A DNA stretch of 64,000 nucleotides from Pseudoalteromonas sp049257235. Lineage in GTDB: Bacteria > Pseudomonadota > Gammaproteobacteria > Enterobacterales > Alteromonadaceae. The position numbers and the translations under genes were made by a program. Positions 35,798 through 44,524 of this stretch are shown piece by piece. How positions within the stretch are numbered: position 1 is the first letter of the stretch; the number at the start of each line of letters is the position of its first letter. The DNA lies in assembly GCF_049257235.1 (NCBI RefSeq), contig NZ_JBMMUF010000001.1, positions 552,269-616,268 of the forward strand, given 5' to 3'. Below the pieces are notes generated by a model. The model made no database searches. It had not been told where the DNA came from and saw nothing but the letters and a program-made list of their open reading frames with translations.

Positions 35798-35813
35798 CAG
35801 AATATTTTATTTA
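35798..35813 (-). promoter_or_regulatory. Candidate MurR-type operator upstream of SxxK hydrolase gene
   Basis: On the minus strand TAAATAAAATATTCTG, 15 bp before the start codon of the hydrolase gene. Resembles the receptor-upstream and rpiR-upstream sites. Low complexity limits confidence. Confidence 0.3.
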
Positions 35814-35890
35814 ACTTTACCACAGGTTTAAATTTGCGCAAATACAGAATGTTAGGTTATGCAGCCGAGCCGGCACTGGGTTGTATGCAA

Positions 35891-36096
35891 GAGAAATGTC
35901 AGGCTGAAGCCTGACCTACAAAAGGGTCTAAGTTCACAGGTGTCATGTAGGTAAGGCTTTAGCTTTACATTGTATGGGCGAGAAATGTCAGGCTGAAGCC
36001 TGACCTACAAAAAGGTCTAAGATCACCCATGCCATGTAGGTAAGGCTGCAGCTTTACGTTGTATGGGCGAGAAATGTCAGGCTGAAGCCTGACCAA
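35891..36096. repeat. 89-bp tandem repeat with REP-like palindromes
   Basis: Two full and one partial copy start at 35891, 35980 and 36069 (period 89). Each copy holds a perfect palindrome GTCAGGCTGAAGCCTGAC and, except in the last, a second imperfect one GTAAGGCTTTAGCTTTAC preceded by TGTAG. Such TGTAGG-palindrome units look like small dispersed REP-type elements. No coding frame covers them. Confidence 0.85.
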
Positions 36097-36142
36097 CAAG
36101 TGATATTCGTTGGAAAGGGATGCGTTTACTAAATTTCAGGCA

Positions 36143-36167
36143 TAAAAAAACCAACTTTCGTTGGTTT
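36143..36167 (-). terminator. Terminator of tRNA operon
   Basis: AAACCAAC / GTTGGTTT stem with 4-nt loop and a run of T on the minus strand, 25 bp after the last tRNA-Arg. Confidence 0.88.
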
Positions 36168-36191
36168 ATTCTCACTTCCTGTTAAAAGAAG

Positions 36192-36268
36192 TGGCGGACG
36201 CAGGAGGATTCGAACCTCCGACCGCCTGGTTCGTAGCCAGGTACTCTATCCAGCTGAGCTATGCGTCC
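36192..36268 (-). tRNA. tRNA-Arg(ACG), copy 3 in transcription order
   Basis: 77 nt including encoded CCA. Acceptor GGACGCA/TGCGTCC, anticodon loop CTACGAA (ACG, read as ICG after TadA editing), T-arm GGAGGTTCGAATCCTCC. Identical to the other two copies. Confidence 0.97.
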
Positions 36269-36312
36269 GTTATGTCTTCGAACTTTCGTTCTGATTTTTC
36301 ACTTTAAAATGA

Positions 36313-36389
36313 TGGCGGACGCAGGAGGATTCGAACCTCCGACCGCCTGGTTCGTAGCCAGGTACTCTATCCAGCTGAGCTATGCGTCC
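36313..36389 (-). tRNA. tRNA-Arg(ACG), copy 2
   Basis: Same 77-nt sequence as the neighbouring copies, with anticodon ACG and encoded CCA. The spacer to copy 3 is 44 bp. Confidence 0.97.
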
Positions 36390-36435
36390 GTTTCATAAAA
36401 AAGTGACTTATAGATACTAGACCATCTTGAAAGTA

Positions 36436-36490
36436 GATGGCGAATGCAGGCTAAGATTCGGAATCAGTAGACCCAAAAGGTCCAACGCCA
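36436..36490 (-). other. Decayed tRNA-Arg-like remnant
   Basis: On the plus strand GATGGCGAATGCAGG followed by GATTCGGAATC echoes the 3' half of the tRNA-Arg genes (GATGGCGGACGCAGG, GATTCGAACCTCC), but the rest cannot fold as a tRNA. It lies in the long spacer between copies 1 and 2, where a lost tRNA copy would be expected. Confidence 0.45.
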
Positions 36491-36509
36491 TATGCACACG
36501 CTGTCAATT

Positions 36510-36537
36510 CATGATGAAACCAGTGATTACTGGTTTA
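36510..36537 (-). terminator. Terminator-like hairpin inside tRNA array
   Basis: AAACCAGTGATTACTGGTTT hairpin next to a segment (GGTTTATTCTCACTTCCTG) that also follows copy 3 next to the true terminator. It appears to be a duplicated, altered terminator and probably is leaky, since two more tRNA genes lie beyond it. Confidence 0.5.
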
Positions 36538-36560
36538 TTCTCACTTCCTGTTAAAAGAAG

Positions 36561-36637
36561 TGGCGGACGCAGGAGGATTCGAACCTCCGACCGCCTGGTT
36601 CGTAGCCAGGTACTCTATCCAGCTGAGCTATGCGTCC
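36561..36637 (-). tRNA. tRNA-Arg(ACG), copy 1
   Basis: 77 nt, identical to copies 2 and 3, encoded CCA, anticodon ACG. First Arg gene after tRNA-Ser, matching the serV-argVYZQ order of E. coli. Confidence 0.97.
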
Positions 36638-36673
36638 GTATCTATAACCAAAGAATAGCCATTTATAAATAAA

Positions 36674-36766
36674 TGGCGGAGAAGGAGGGATTCGAACCCT
36701 CGATAGGGCTACAAACCCTATACTCCCTTAGCAGGGGAGCGCCTTCAGCCACTCGGCCACCTCTCC
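36674..36766 (-). tRNA. tRNA-Ser(GCT)
   Basis: 93 nt with a long variable arm typical of Ser tRNA. Anticodon stem CTCCC/GGGAG with loop CTGCTAA (GCT), T-arm GAGGGTTCGAATCCCTC, encoded CCA. First gene of the tRNA operon behind a strong promoter. Confidence 0.97.
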
Positions 36767-36781
36767 GTCTTTGTGGGGCGT

Positions 36782-36809
36782 ATAATAAAGGGTTGAGCAA
36801 ATATGTCAA
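36782..36809 (-). promoter_or_regulatory. Sigma-70 promoter of tRNA operon
   Basis: TTGACA (36804-36809) and TATTAT (36782-36787) are spaced by 16 bp, followed by a GC-rich discriminator ACGCCCCAC ahead of tRNA-Ser. The discriminator type predicts stringent (ppGpp) control. Confidence 0.85.
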
Positions 36810-36992
36810 ACACTTTTATATCAAAATACGCCTGTCTGCTCAGAGATTGTGCACACCTGCCTTGTAAAGCAGTTTAAAGTTTACTTTTCAGCCACTTTCA
36901 CGCTGACTTTTTGCACAAACTTGCGCGTTATCCTAGTTAAAATCAGCGCTTTTATGCACCTAGTCCACACTTTTGCGCTATTACCTTGCAGA

Positions 36993-37024
36993 CAAAAAAA
37001 ATGGCCTTGATAAGCCATTTTTTC
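36993..37024 (-). terminator. Terminator of the 58-residue protein gene
   Basis: AAAAAATGGC / GCCATTTTTT stem with 8-nt loop, T-run on the minus strand, about 20 bp after the stop at 37042. Confidence 0.8.
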
Positions 37025-37041
37025 TGATTACGTACGATGTA

Positions 37042-37218
37042 CTATTTTGTTCCAGTCTTTGCCTCTGGTCCTTTAATTTTTGCTTCGAAATCTTCGAATA
37101 TTTCGTTCAGAAACTGGTCCCGATAGCCTAGTCGTTCAAATTCCAAAATACAGGCTCGATAATACGCTTCGCGTTTATCGTCTACCGGAATATCTGGAAT
37201 GATTTCCTCTTTACTCAC
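37042..37218 (-). CDS. Small conserved-looking protein, 58 residues
   Basis: Frame begins GTG with CAGGAT a few bases upstream and ends TAG; its own terminator follows. The product is MSKEEIIPDIPVDDKREAYY and continues to a charged C-terminus, rich in Glu, Asp and Arg with a helical pattern and one Cys. No signal peptide or membrane segment. It lies alone between the tRNA operon and lysS. I do not recognise the family; SD, codon pattern and terminator support it as real. Confidence 0.7.
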   Translation of the reverse strand: MSKEEIIPDIPVDDKREAYYRACILEFERLGYRDQFLNEIFEDFEAKIKGPEAKTGTK

Positions 37219-37470
37219 TATCCTGCCCCCATGTTATTTTTATTCTGTCCTTAAGTTAGGCACAATTATAGACTAGATATGAAAAATTAAAAGCTTAGAT
37301 GAACATTTGTTCAGTTTCAGAATGGAAGTAAATCGCAAAAAAATCAAGTGATTAATTTTATATCATTGAGTTGATTATACTTTTTAGGAATTTACGGCGG
37401 TGATTTTGATACTAATTAACTTGGGGGATGTTGATAGACATCAAATATATCGTGCAACAAATGCAATAAA

Positions 37471-37497
37471 AAACGCGGCTCTAGGCCGCGTTTTTAA
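37471..37497 (-). terminator. Terminator of prfB-lysS operon
   Basis: AAACGCGGC / GCCGCGTTT stem (37471-37493) with 5-nt loop and T-run on the minus strand, about 20 bp after lysS. Confidence 0.92.
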
Positions 37498-37515
37498 GTC
37501 ATGCTTTGATAAATC

Positions 37516-39045
37516 TTATTCTGGGCGCATGTGCGGGAATAAGATTACATCTTTAATTGTTGGTGAGTCAGTGAATAACATCACTAGACGGTCAATACCA
37601 ATACCCTCACCCGCTGTTGGCGGTAGGCCATACTCTAGCGCACGGATATAATCATCGTCGAAGTGCATCGCTTCATCGTCACCTGCATCTTTTTCTTCAA
37701 CCTGACGAGCAAAGCGCGCAGCTTGATCTTGTGCATCGTTAAGCTCTGAGAAGCCATTTGCAAGCTCTCGGCCACCAACGAAAAATTCAAAGCGATCAGT
37801 AACAAATGGGTTTTCATCGTTACGACGGGCCAATGGCGACACTTCCCATGGGTACTCTGTGATGAAAGTTGGTTGAATCAGCTTGTGCTCTGCTGTTTCT
37901 TCAAAGATTTCACACATGTACTTGCCTGCACCCCAAACGCAGTTTTCAGGGATTTTAACGTGTACTTGCTTAGCATATGCGATTAACTGCTCAAGATGAT
38001 TTTCAGGATCTGCAAATACTGCCGCGTCAAACTCTGGGTTGTACTTCATGATGGCATCAGCCATGCTCAAGCGCGTGAACGGCTGACCGAAGTCATATTC
38101 AATAGTATCAACTACTTCACCTTCAGCGTTTTTAGTCGTGTTTACAACAGTTGTTGTGCCCAACACATCTTGTGCCACTGTGCGTAGCATGTCTTCTGTG
38201 ATGTTCATCAAATCATTGTAATCAGCATACGCTTGGTAGAATTCAATCATTGTGAATTCTGGATTGTGACGTGTTGAAAGACCTTCGTTACGGAAGTTAC
38301 GGTTAATTTCAAATACGCGGTCAAAACCACCTACTACCAAACGCTTGAGATAAAGCTCTGGTGCAATGCGCAGGTACATATCAATATCAAGCGCATTGTG
38401 GTGAGTCACAAATGGACGCGCCGATGCTCCGCCTGGGATAACCTGTAGCATAGGCGTTTCAACTTCCATGAAGTCACGATCAGCTAGGAAACGACGGATG
38501 CCTTCGATTACCTTAGAACGAATACGGAATGTTTCACGCGTTTCCATGTTGGTGATCAAATCAACGTAACGCTGACGATATTTGGTTTCTTGGTCAGATA
38601 AGCCATGGAACTTCTCTGGCAATGGACGCAATGATTTAGTCAGTAGTTCATATTCGTGCATATCTACATATAAATCGCCTTTACCCGATTTATGTAGCGG
38701 GCCAGCAACACCGATAATGTCACCAATATCAAGTTGACCGTATTTTTCTTTCAAATCTTTTTGTACATCTTTTGATGCATAAGCCTGAATGCGGCCTTTC
38801 ATGTCTTGAAGTACAAGGAATGGACCACGCTTCGCAAGGATACGACCTGCAACAGCAACGTGATGATCAAGCTCAACAAGTTCTTCTTTTGATTTATCAC
38901 CAAACTCAGCTTGAAGATCAGCAGTGTAGTGTTTTCGACGGAAGCTATTTGGGTGACCGTTAGCACTACAATTTTCGCGGATAGCGTCGAGCTTTGCGCG
39001 ACGTTCTGCAATTAATTTGTTTTCGTCTTGGATTTGATCTGTCAT
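37516..39045 (-). CDS. lysS: Lysyl-tRNA synthetase (class II)
   Basis: 509 residues. N-terminal OB-fold anticodon-binding domain (about 60-150: VAVAGRILAKRGPFLVLQDM), class II core with motif 1 (FLADRDFMEVETPMLQ), motif 2 (FEINRNFRNEGLSTRHNPEFTMIE) and motif 3 (GLPPTAGEGIGIDRLVML). Charges tRNA-Lys. Transcribed after prfB (30-bp gap) as in E. coli prfB-lysS, and ended by a clear terminator. Confidence 0.98.
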   Translation of the reverse strand: MTDQIQDENKLIAERRAKLDAIRENCSANGHPNSFRRKHYTADLQAEFGDKSKEELVELDHHVAVAGRILAKRGPFLVLQDMKGRIQAYASKDVQKDLKEKYGQLDIGDIIGVAGPLHKSGKGDLYVDMHEYELLTKSLRPLPEKFHGLSDQETKYRQRYVDLITNMETRETFRIRSKVIEGIRRFLADRDFMEVETPMLQVIPGGASARPFVTHHNALDIDMYLRIAPELYLKRLVVGGFDRVFEINRNFRNEGLSTRHNPEFTMIEFYQAYADYNDLMNITEDMLRTVAQDVLGTTTVVNTTKNAEGEVVDTIEYDFGQPFTRLSMADAIMKYNPEFDAAVFADPENHLEQLIAYAKQVHVKIPENCVWGAGKYMCEIFEETAEHKLIQPTFITEYPWEVSPLARRNDENPFVTDRFEFFVGGRELANGFSELNDAQDQAARFARQVEEKDAGDDEAMHFDDDYIRALEYGLPPTAGEGIGIDRLVMLFTDSPTIKDVILFPHMRPE

Positions 39046-39074
39046 TTTTTAGCTCTATTAATTTGGCGTTTTAC

Positions 39075-40173
39075 TTACAGGCCTGACTTGAGGCTTGCTT
39101 CAATAAACTTGTCGAGATCACCGTCAAGCACAGCTTGGGTGTTACGGTTCTCAACTCCAGTGCGCAAATCTTTGATGCGCGAGTCATCAAGTACATAAGA
39201 GCGGATCTGAGATCCCCATCCAATGTCTGATTTAGCATCTTCTTGCGCTTGCTTCTCAGCATTTTGCTTTTGCAACTCAAGCTCAAACAACTTTGCTTTT
39301 AGCTGCTTCATCGCTTGGTCTTTGTTTTTGTGCTGCGAACGGTCGTTCTGACATTGCACCACAGTATTGGTCGGTAAGTGAGTAATACGTACCGCAGATT
39401 CAGTTCGGTTTACGTGCTGACCACCGGCGCCCGATGCACGATATACGTCAATACGTAAGTCTGCTGGGTTAATATCGATTTCGATATTGTCGTCAATTTC
39501 CGGATATACGAATGCCGATGCAAACGAAGTATGACGGCGACCACCTGAATCGAATGGGCTCTTACGCACTAAACGGTGAACACCTGTTTCTGTACGTAAC
39601 CAACCATAGGCATATTCACCACTGATTTTCACTGTGGCGCCTTTAATACCGGCAACATCACCATCAGTTGCTTCTACGATTTCAGCTTTAAAGCCTTTGG
39701 CTTCAGCCCAACGTAAGTACATGCGCAGCAACATGTTGCACCAATCTTGCGCCTCGGTTCCACCTGAACCTGCTTGCAAGTCTAGGTATGCATCATTGCT
39801 GTCTTGAGCACCACTGAACATACGACGGAATTCAAGCGTCTCTAGATGGCTATTTAAGTCTTCCAGTTCAGCTTGCGCTTCTGCAAAAGTTTCTTCGTCT
39901 TCTGCCTCTACTGCTAACTCAACCAGACCTTCAACATCGTCTGTGCCACCTTCGAGTTTTTCGATGGTTTCAACAATGGCCTCTAGGCTTGATTTTTCTT
40001 TACCAAGCGCTTGTGCGCGCTCAGGTTCATTCCATACCGCCGGGTCTTCGAGTTCGGCATTCACTTCTTCTAAACGCTCTTTTTTGTGAGCGTAGTCAAA
40101 GATACCCCCGAAGAAGCTCAGTACGTTCGCGAATTTCCTTGATTTGGTTAATCACAGGATTCACTTCAAACAT
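39075..40173 (-). CDS. prfB: Peptide chain release factor 2 with programmed +1 frameshift
   Basis: RF2 reads UAA and UGA stops. Frame 0 starts at ATG 40173 (MFEVNPVINQIKEIRER) and reaches an in-frame TGA at 40096-40098 after 25 codons. The shift site CTT-TGA-C with the SD-like GGGGG just before it is canonical; a +1 shift gives Leu-Asp-Tyr and continues in the long frame to 39075. The tripeptide anticodon region (SPFDSGGRRHTSFAS) and the GGQ motif (GASGAGGQHVNRTES) are intact. Full length about 365 residues. Autoregulated by UGA read-through kinetics. Next in the operon is lysS. Confidence 0.98.
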
Positions 40174-40282
40174 GCATGTTACTCCGCAAAAATGGTCATC
40201 GCGCCGATGCAAATTAGGCGCGTCAATAAAAGCGCCCGATTTTAGCAAATAATTGCTCGCTTTATTAGCGCTTTTATACGAA

Positions 40283-42043
40283 TTAGTACAAATTTATTGC
40301 GCTAGAAGGTTTCGCGCGCTTTTGCATTTCTCTGACGATTAATTGCAGCGAAAATTGGCCACGAAATTCGTTGATATCGAGCTGATACGCCAAATGCACA
40401 TATTGCACTTGGGTATCGGGCCACGCCCGCACATCGATATTAAAAGCGATGGCATCCACCACGCGACCACTTTGGTGGCGCAACACCAATTTAAGATGCT
40501 TATCACCCACCACACGTTGTTGCAGTAGTTCAAAGGTATGCTCAAATACCGGCTCTGGGAAATGCTGACCAAATGGTCCTGCTTGGCGCAATAATTCGGC
40601 GAACTCAAGGGTGAAGCAATCACCGGGGAGCTCACCATCGGTCAGTAACACACATTCTTTGGCTTCATCAGTAAGTACTTTGGCAACCTCGGCACAAAAT
40701 ACTCGCTGAAACTCCAAAAATCGCTCTTCAACAATGCTCAGGCCCGCGGCCATGGCGTGACCGCCAAATTTAACTATCAGACCCGGGTGCACAGCATCTA
40801 TGTGTGCCAATACATCACGCATATGTACGCCCTCAATGGAGCGACAAGAGCCTTTTAGCTGGCCATTATCACCCTGAGCAAATATCGCAGTTGGCCTATG
40901 ATGTTGCTCTTTTAAGCGCCCTGCCAAAATACCGATAACACCTTGGTGCCAATCTTGCTGATATAAACACAGTGCATCGGGTGCGTTTTCGCTCCCGAGT
41001 GACAGCTTTGCCAGTGCTGCTTGGGCTTCTTGCTGCATGCCTTGCTCAATTTCCTTGCGCTCAGCATTGAGGCCATCAAGTTCATAAGCAATACGACGTG
41101 CATTATTAATATCCGCAGACAACAAACACGCGATGCCCAAACTCATATCATCTAAACGCCCTGCTGCATTGAGGCGAGGTGCCAGAGCAAAACCAAAATC
41201 ACTCGCACTGAGGCGCGCTTGATTACGCTTGGCTACTTCAATAAGGGCTTCAATACCTGGGCGAGTCTTACCTGCGCGAATGCGCGCTAGCCCTTGGTGA
41301 ACGAGCGTACGGTTATTAGCATCAAGAGCCACAACATCGGCAACCGTGCCAAGGGCTACAAGGTCGAGCAAGTTACCAAGGTTGGGTTCAGCACAATTAT
41401 GTTCAGCAAACCAATTGGCTTCTCGCAGTGCATGACGAAAGGCGATAAGCAGGTAAAAGGCCACCCCCACTCCAGCAATCGATTTTGATGGAAATTGGCA
41501 ATCATGACGATTTGGATTAACGATGGCATCGGCGTTGGGTAGCTGCTCACCTTGGAGGTGGTGATCTGTAACCAGCACCTTGATGCCTGCCTCTTTCACC
41601 TTGGCAATGCCGTTAATACAGGAAATCCCACTGTCTACGGTAATGACCAAATCAGGCTGCAGAGCAATAATGTGTGCGGCTAGCTCAACACTCAACCCAT
41701 AACCAAAGTTAAACCTGTCAGGCACTAAATAATCGAGGTTAACAAAGCCAAACATACGCAAGCCCTGCATGAGAGTCGCGGTACTGGTTGCGCCATCGGC
41801 ATCAAAGTCGCCAACGATAAGTACTTTCTCTTGTTTTTGAAGGCTTTCAAACAGTAGCTTTGCGGCTTTGTCTATATCTTGGAATAACCTAAAGTCATGC
41901 AAGGTGTTGACGCTGTTGTCTATGTGTGTGGCATGTTCAACACCGCGCGATGCATAAATCTGGCGGATCACTGGGTGTAATTGCGGGTGTAAGTGGCTGT
42001 CATCGACTCGCTTGCGCGCGATGATAGTGGTTTTCGCCTGCAA
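40283..42043 (-). CDS. recJ: Single-stranded-DNA-specific exonuclease RecJ
   Basis: 5'-3' ssDNA exonuclease used in recombination and mismatch repair. 586 residues with the DHH phosphoesterase motifs: ILIVGDFDADGATSTA (DxD), DLVITVDSG, VLVTDHHLQGEQLP (DHH) and VNPNRHDC, plus DHHA1 GGHAMAAGL and a C-terminal OB-like domain. Gene order xerD-dsbC-recJ-prfB-lysS is as in E. coli. The gap to prfB is 109 bp. Confidence 0.97.
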   Translation of the reverse strand: MQAKTTIIARKRVDDSHLHPQLHPVIRQIYASRGVEHATHIDNSVNTLHDFRLFQDIDKAAKLLFESLQKQEKVLIVGDFDADGATSTATLMQGLRMFGFVNLDYLVPDRFNFGYGLSVELAAHIIALQPDLVITVDSGISCINGIAKVKEAGIKVLVTDHHLQGEQLPNADAIVNPNRHDCQFPSKSIAGVGVAFYLLIAFRHALREANWFAEHNCAEPNLGNLLDLVALGTVADVVALDANNRTLVHQGLARIRAGKTRPGIEALIEVAKRNQARLSASDFGFALAPRLNAAGRLDDMSLGIACLLSADINNARRIAYELDGLNAERKEIEQGMQQEAQAALAKLSLGSENAPDALCLYQQDWHQGVIGILAGRLKEQHHRPTAIFAQGDNGQLKGSCRSIEGVHMRDVLAHIDAVHPGLIVKFGGHAMAAGLSIVEERFLEFQRVFCAEVAKVLTDEAKECVLLTDGELPGDCFTLEFAELLRQAGPFGQHFPEPVFEHTFELLQQRVVGDKHLKLVLRHQSGRVVDAIAFNIDVRAWPDTQVQYVHLAYQLDINEFRGQFSLQLIVREMQKRAKPSSAINLY

Positions 42044-42055
42044 GGCTAGACTCCA

Positions 42056-42105
42056 TATAAAAAAGGCCTGATGTCACTGTGGTTATACCCAGTCACAACA
42101 GGCCC
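42056..42105 (-). terminator. Long terminator hairpin between dsbC and recJ
   Basis: GGCCTG and a further interrupted stem of about 9 bp pair with GTGACAT-CAGGCC (arms at 42065-42079 and 42089-42104), followed by a T-run on the minus strand. It would end or attenuate dsbC transcripts before recJ. Confidence 0.8.
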
Positions 42106-42117
42106 CTAAATTATCAA

Positions 42118-42867
42118 TTATGATTTGTTATTAAGCTGATCGATTGTGTGGCTAATTGCCGCAGCAGGCTGATATCCAGGGATCATGCTGCCATCAGACA
42201 AGATAATTGCCGGCGTACCACTGATACCGAAGCTTTGACCCAGCTGGTAATGCTCAGCAACAGGGGCACTACACTGCTCAACGGCTTCAGGTTTAGTGCC
42301 TGCTTTGGCCTCGGTAAGTGCTGTTTGCTTATCAGCTGCACACCATACATTCATCAGATCAGTGTAACCATCACCACGTAAACCGCCGCGAGGGAATGCT
42401 AAGTACTGCACTGTAATACCTGCTTCAAGGTAATCGTCTAGCTCGCGATGTAGCTTACGGCAATAGCCACAGGTAATGTCTGTGAACACCGTGATTTTGC
42501 CTTTTTCATTGTCAGCTTTGTAGACGATCATCGAATCTTCATATTCTTTTACGCCATCAAGACGTACACCACTTAGCGCTGCTTCGGTTAAGTTTTTACG
42601 CTCTTGTAAGTCAATCAATGTGCCTTGCATTAAATAACGACCATCAGCACTGGCATAGAATACGCCTTTATCAGTGATTACTTCTTGTACACCGGCCATT
42701 GGGCTTGGGTTTAGACGCTTTACATTAATCCCTACAGCCGCCAACTTTTGTTGAACGTCACTTACTTGCTCAACCATATTTGCAGCTGCTGGTTGTTCTG
42801 CCATAAGTTGATAACTGGTTGCAGCACTAACACCGGCAACTGCCAATGCGATAACTAATTTTTTCAT
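42118..42867 (-). CDS. dsbC: Thiol:disulfide interchange protein DsbC
   Basis: Periplasmic disulfide isomerase. 249 residues with signal peptide (VAGVSAATSYQLMA), N-terminal dimerisation domain (about 30-85) and thioredoxin domain with active site CGYC in TDITCGYCRKLH, plus GTPAIILSDG (cis-Pro). Conserved location between xerD and recJ. Works with DsbD to reshuffle wrong disulfides. Confidence 0.96.
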   Translation of the reverse strand: MKKLVIALAVAGVSAATSYQLMAEQPAAANMVEQVSDVQQKLAAVGINVKRLNPSPMAGVQEVITDKGVFYASADGRYLMQGTLIDLQERKNLTEAALSGVRLDGVKEYEDSMIVYKADNEKGKITVFTDITCGYCRKLHRELDDYLEAGITVQYLAFPRGGLRGDGYTDLMNVWCAADKQTALTEAKAGTKPEAVEQCSAPVAEHYQLGQSFGISGTPAIILSDGSMIPGYQPAAAISHTIDQLNNKS

Positions 42868-42997
42868 ACTTATAATTCTCTAAAGCTACTTATATATTCA
42901 GTAGACCGTACAACAAGGGTAAAATTCACAACAGCCATGTAGGTGAGTGAAATACACGCTTTCTTCCTGCCAAGCAATAAGCTTTACGCTAGTGTTA

Positions 42998-43900
42998 CTA
43001 AGCTCGTGGATGGTGCGCTTGATGTACCGATTTTAACCTTTCATTAGCCACATGGGTATAAATTTGCGTTGTCGACAAGTCACTGTGACCTAGCATCATT
43101 TGCACTACCCTCAGATCTGCACCGTGATTTAGCAAATGTGTGGCAAACGCATGTCGTAACGTGTGCGGTGACAAATCTGATTTAATGTTCGCCAACATAG
43201 CATAGTGTTTGATGCGATGCCAAAATGTTTGCCTCGTCATACCAATGCCGCGTTTAGAAACAAATACAAAATCGGTCGCATGCTTTACAAGTGCCGGTCT
43301 GCCGACTTTTAAGTACTGCGCTAACCAATCGAGTGCTTCCTCACCCATTGGCACCAACCGCTCTTTACCGCCTTTACCTTTGACAAACACCACGGCCTGA
43401 TTTTGATTTATGTGCTCCATGCGCAAACCAATCAACTCACTGACACGCAAACCGGTGGCATAAAGCAGCTCAAGCATGGCTCTGTCTCGCACGCCCATTG
43501 GGTCGTCGCAATCAGGGGCATTGAGCAGCGCTTCCACATCCGCTTCGCTGAGGGTTTTCGGTAAAGATTGCCCCGCTTTAGGGCGAGAAATGGTTTCCAT
43601 TGGTGAAATACGCAGCTGTTTTTCTCGAATCAGATGTTGATAAAACCGTTTTAACGCACTGATTGTGCGCGCTGTGCTGCGAGGGCTAAAACCTTTATCG
43701 ACCCGAAACGCAAGGTACTGCTCTACATGGTTACTCTCTACCACCAGCAAATCCATTGGGGCGATAAAATCGCTGAATTTACTGAGATCAGTGCGATACG
43801 CTGCAAGGGTGTTCTCACTTGAGCCGCTTTCAAGAAACAGCGCATCAAGGAAAAGCTCGATATGCTGATGATTATCTGGGTGTGGCTGAGGCTTAGTCAC
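42998..43900 (-). CDS. xerD: Site-specific tyrosine recombinase XerD
   Basis: Resolves chromosome dimers at dif with XerC under FtsK control. 300 residues: SAM-like core-binding domain (about 8-95), catalytic domain with Arg in ATGLRVSELIGL, Lys in VKGKGGKERLVP, HTLRHAFATHLL (HxxR) and the nucleophile Tyr in TTQIYTHVANE. Start is GTG. Divergent from fldB. Confidence 0.97.
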   Translation of the reverse strand: MTKPQPHPDNHQHIELFLDALFLESGSSENTLAAYRTDLSKFSDFIAPMDLLVVESNHVEQYLAFRVDKGFSPRSTARTISALKRFYQHLIREKQLRISPMETISRPKAGQSLPKTLSEADVEALLNAPDCDDPMGVRDRAMLELLYATGLRVSELIGLRMEHINQNQAVVFVKGKGGKERLVPMGEEALDWLAQYLKVGRPALVKHATDFVFVSKRGIGMTRQTFWHRIKHYAMLANIKSDLSPHTLRHAFATHLLNHGADLRVVQMMLGHSDLSTTQIYTHVANERLKSVHQAHHPRA

Positions 43901-44002
43901 AATTTTCCGTGTGTTCGTTGTACTAAATCCATCATATCAGATAGATACTCAAGGCACGATACGTTAGACTTCGCCCTATTAGTCACTAGCAATGCGAACA
44001 CA

Positions 44003-44521
44003 ATGAAGATTGGCTTATTTTACGGTTCAACTACCTGCTACACAGAAATCGCCGCTGAGAAAATACGCGATATTATCGGTGCTGATGTCATTGACCTATT
44101 CAATATAAAAGACGAACCGCTCAAAACAGCTGAAAATTATGACTTCGTCATTTTTGGCATTTCAACGTGGGACTTCGGTGAGATTCAAGAAGATTGGGAA
44201 TCGCACTGGGACGACATTAAAGATGTTAACTTAGCTGGCAAAGTGATTGCGTTGTTTGGCATGGGCGACCAGCAAGGCTATGGGCAGTGGTTCCAAGATG
44301 CACTTGGCATGCTGCACGATGAAATTGCAGTCCAAGGCGTGCAGTTTATCGGTTACTGGCCAAACACCGATGACTATGAGTTTGAAGCGTCTAAAGCACT
44401 CACTGACGATGGGGCTCATTTTGTTGGTTTAGCGCTTGATGAAGACAGTCAATATGACAAAAGTGATGATCGTATTGCCTCTTGGGTCGAACAAATTATG
44501 ACCGAGTATGCTGATCTTTAA
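44003..44521 (+). CDS. fldB: Flavodoxin FldB
   Basis: 172-residue FMN electron carrier. The phosphate loop is GLFYGSTTCYTEIAAEKI (STTxxTE variant), with ISTWDFGEIQEDWE (W loop) and the Y loop GDQQGYGQWFQDALG. Position next to xerD matches E. coli fldB. An in-frame extension upstream is not needed because family members start at MKIGLFYG. Confidence 0.94.
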   Translation: MKIGLFYGSTTCYTEIAAEKIRDIIGADVIDLFNIKDEPLKTAENYDFVIFGISTWDFGEIQEDWESHWDDIKDVNLAGKVIALFGMGDQQGYGQWFQDALGMLHDEIAVQGVQFIGYWPNTDDYEFEASKALTDDGAHFVGLALDEDSQYDKSDDRIASWVEQIMTEYADL

Positions 44522-44524
44522 ACT

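Noticed and set aside
35891..36096. CRISPR-like regularly spaced repeat
   Set aside because: Whole 89-bp units repeat, including the parts that would be spacers, the count is 2.5 and no cas genes are nearby.
36427..36867. Open frames running through tRNA genes
   Set aside because: They overlap clear tRNA genes on the other strand and have no SD or family similarity.
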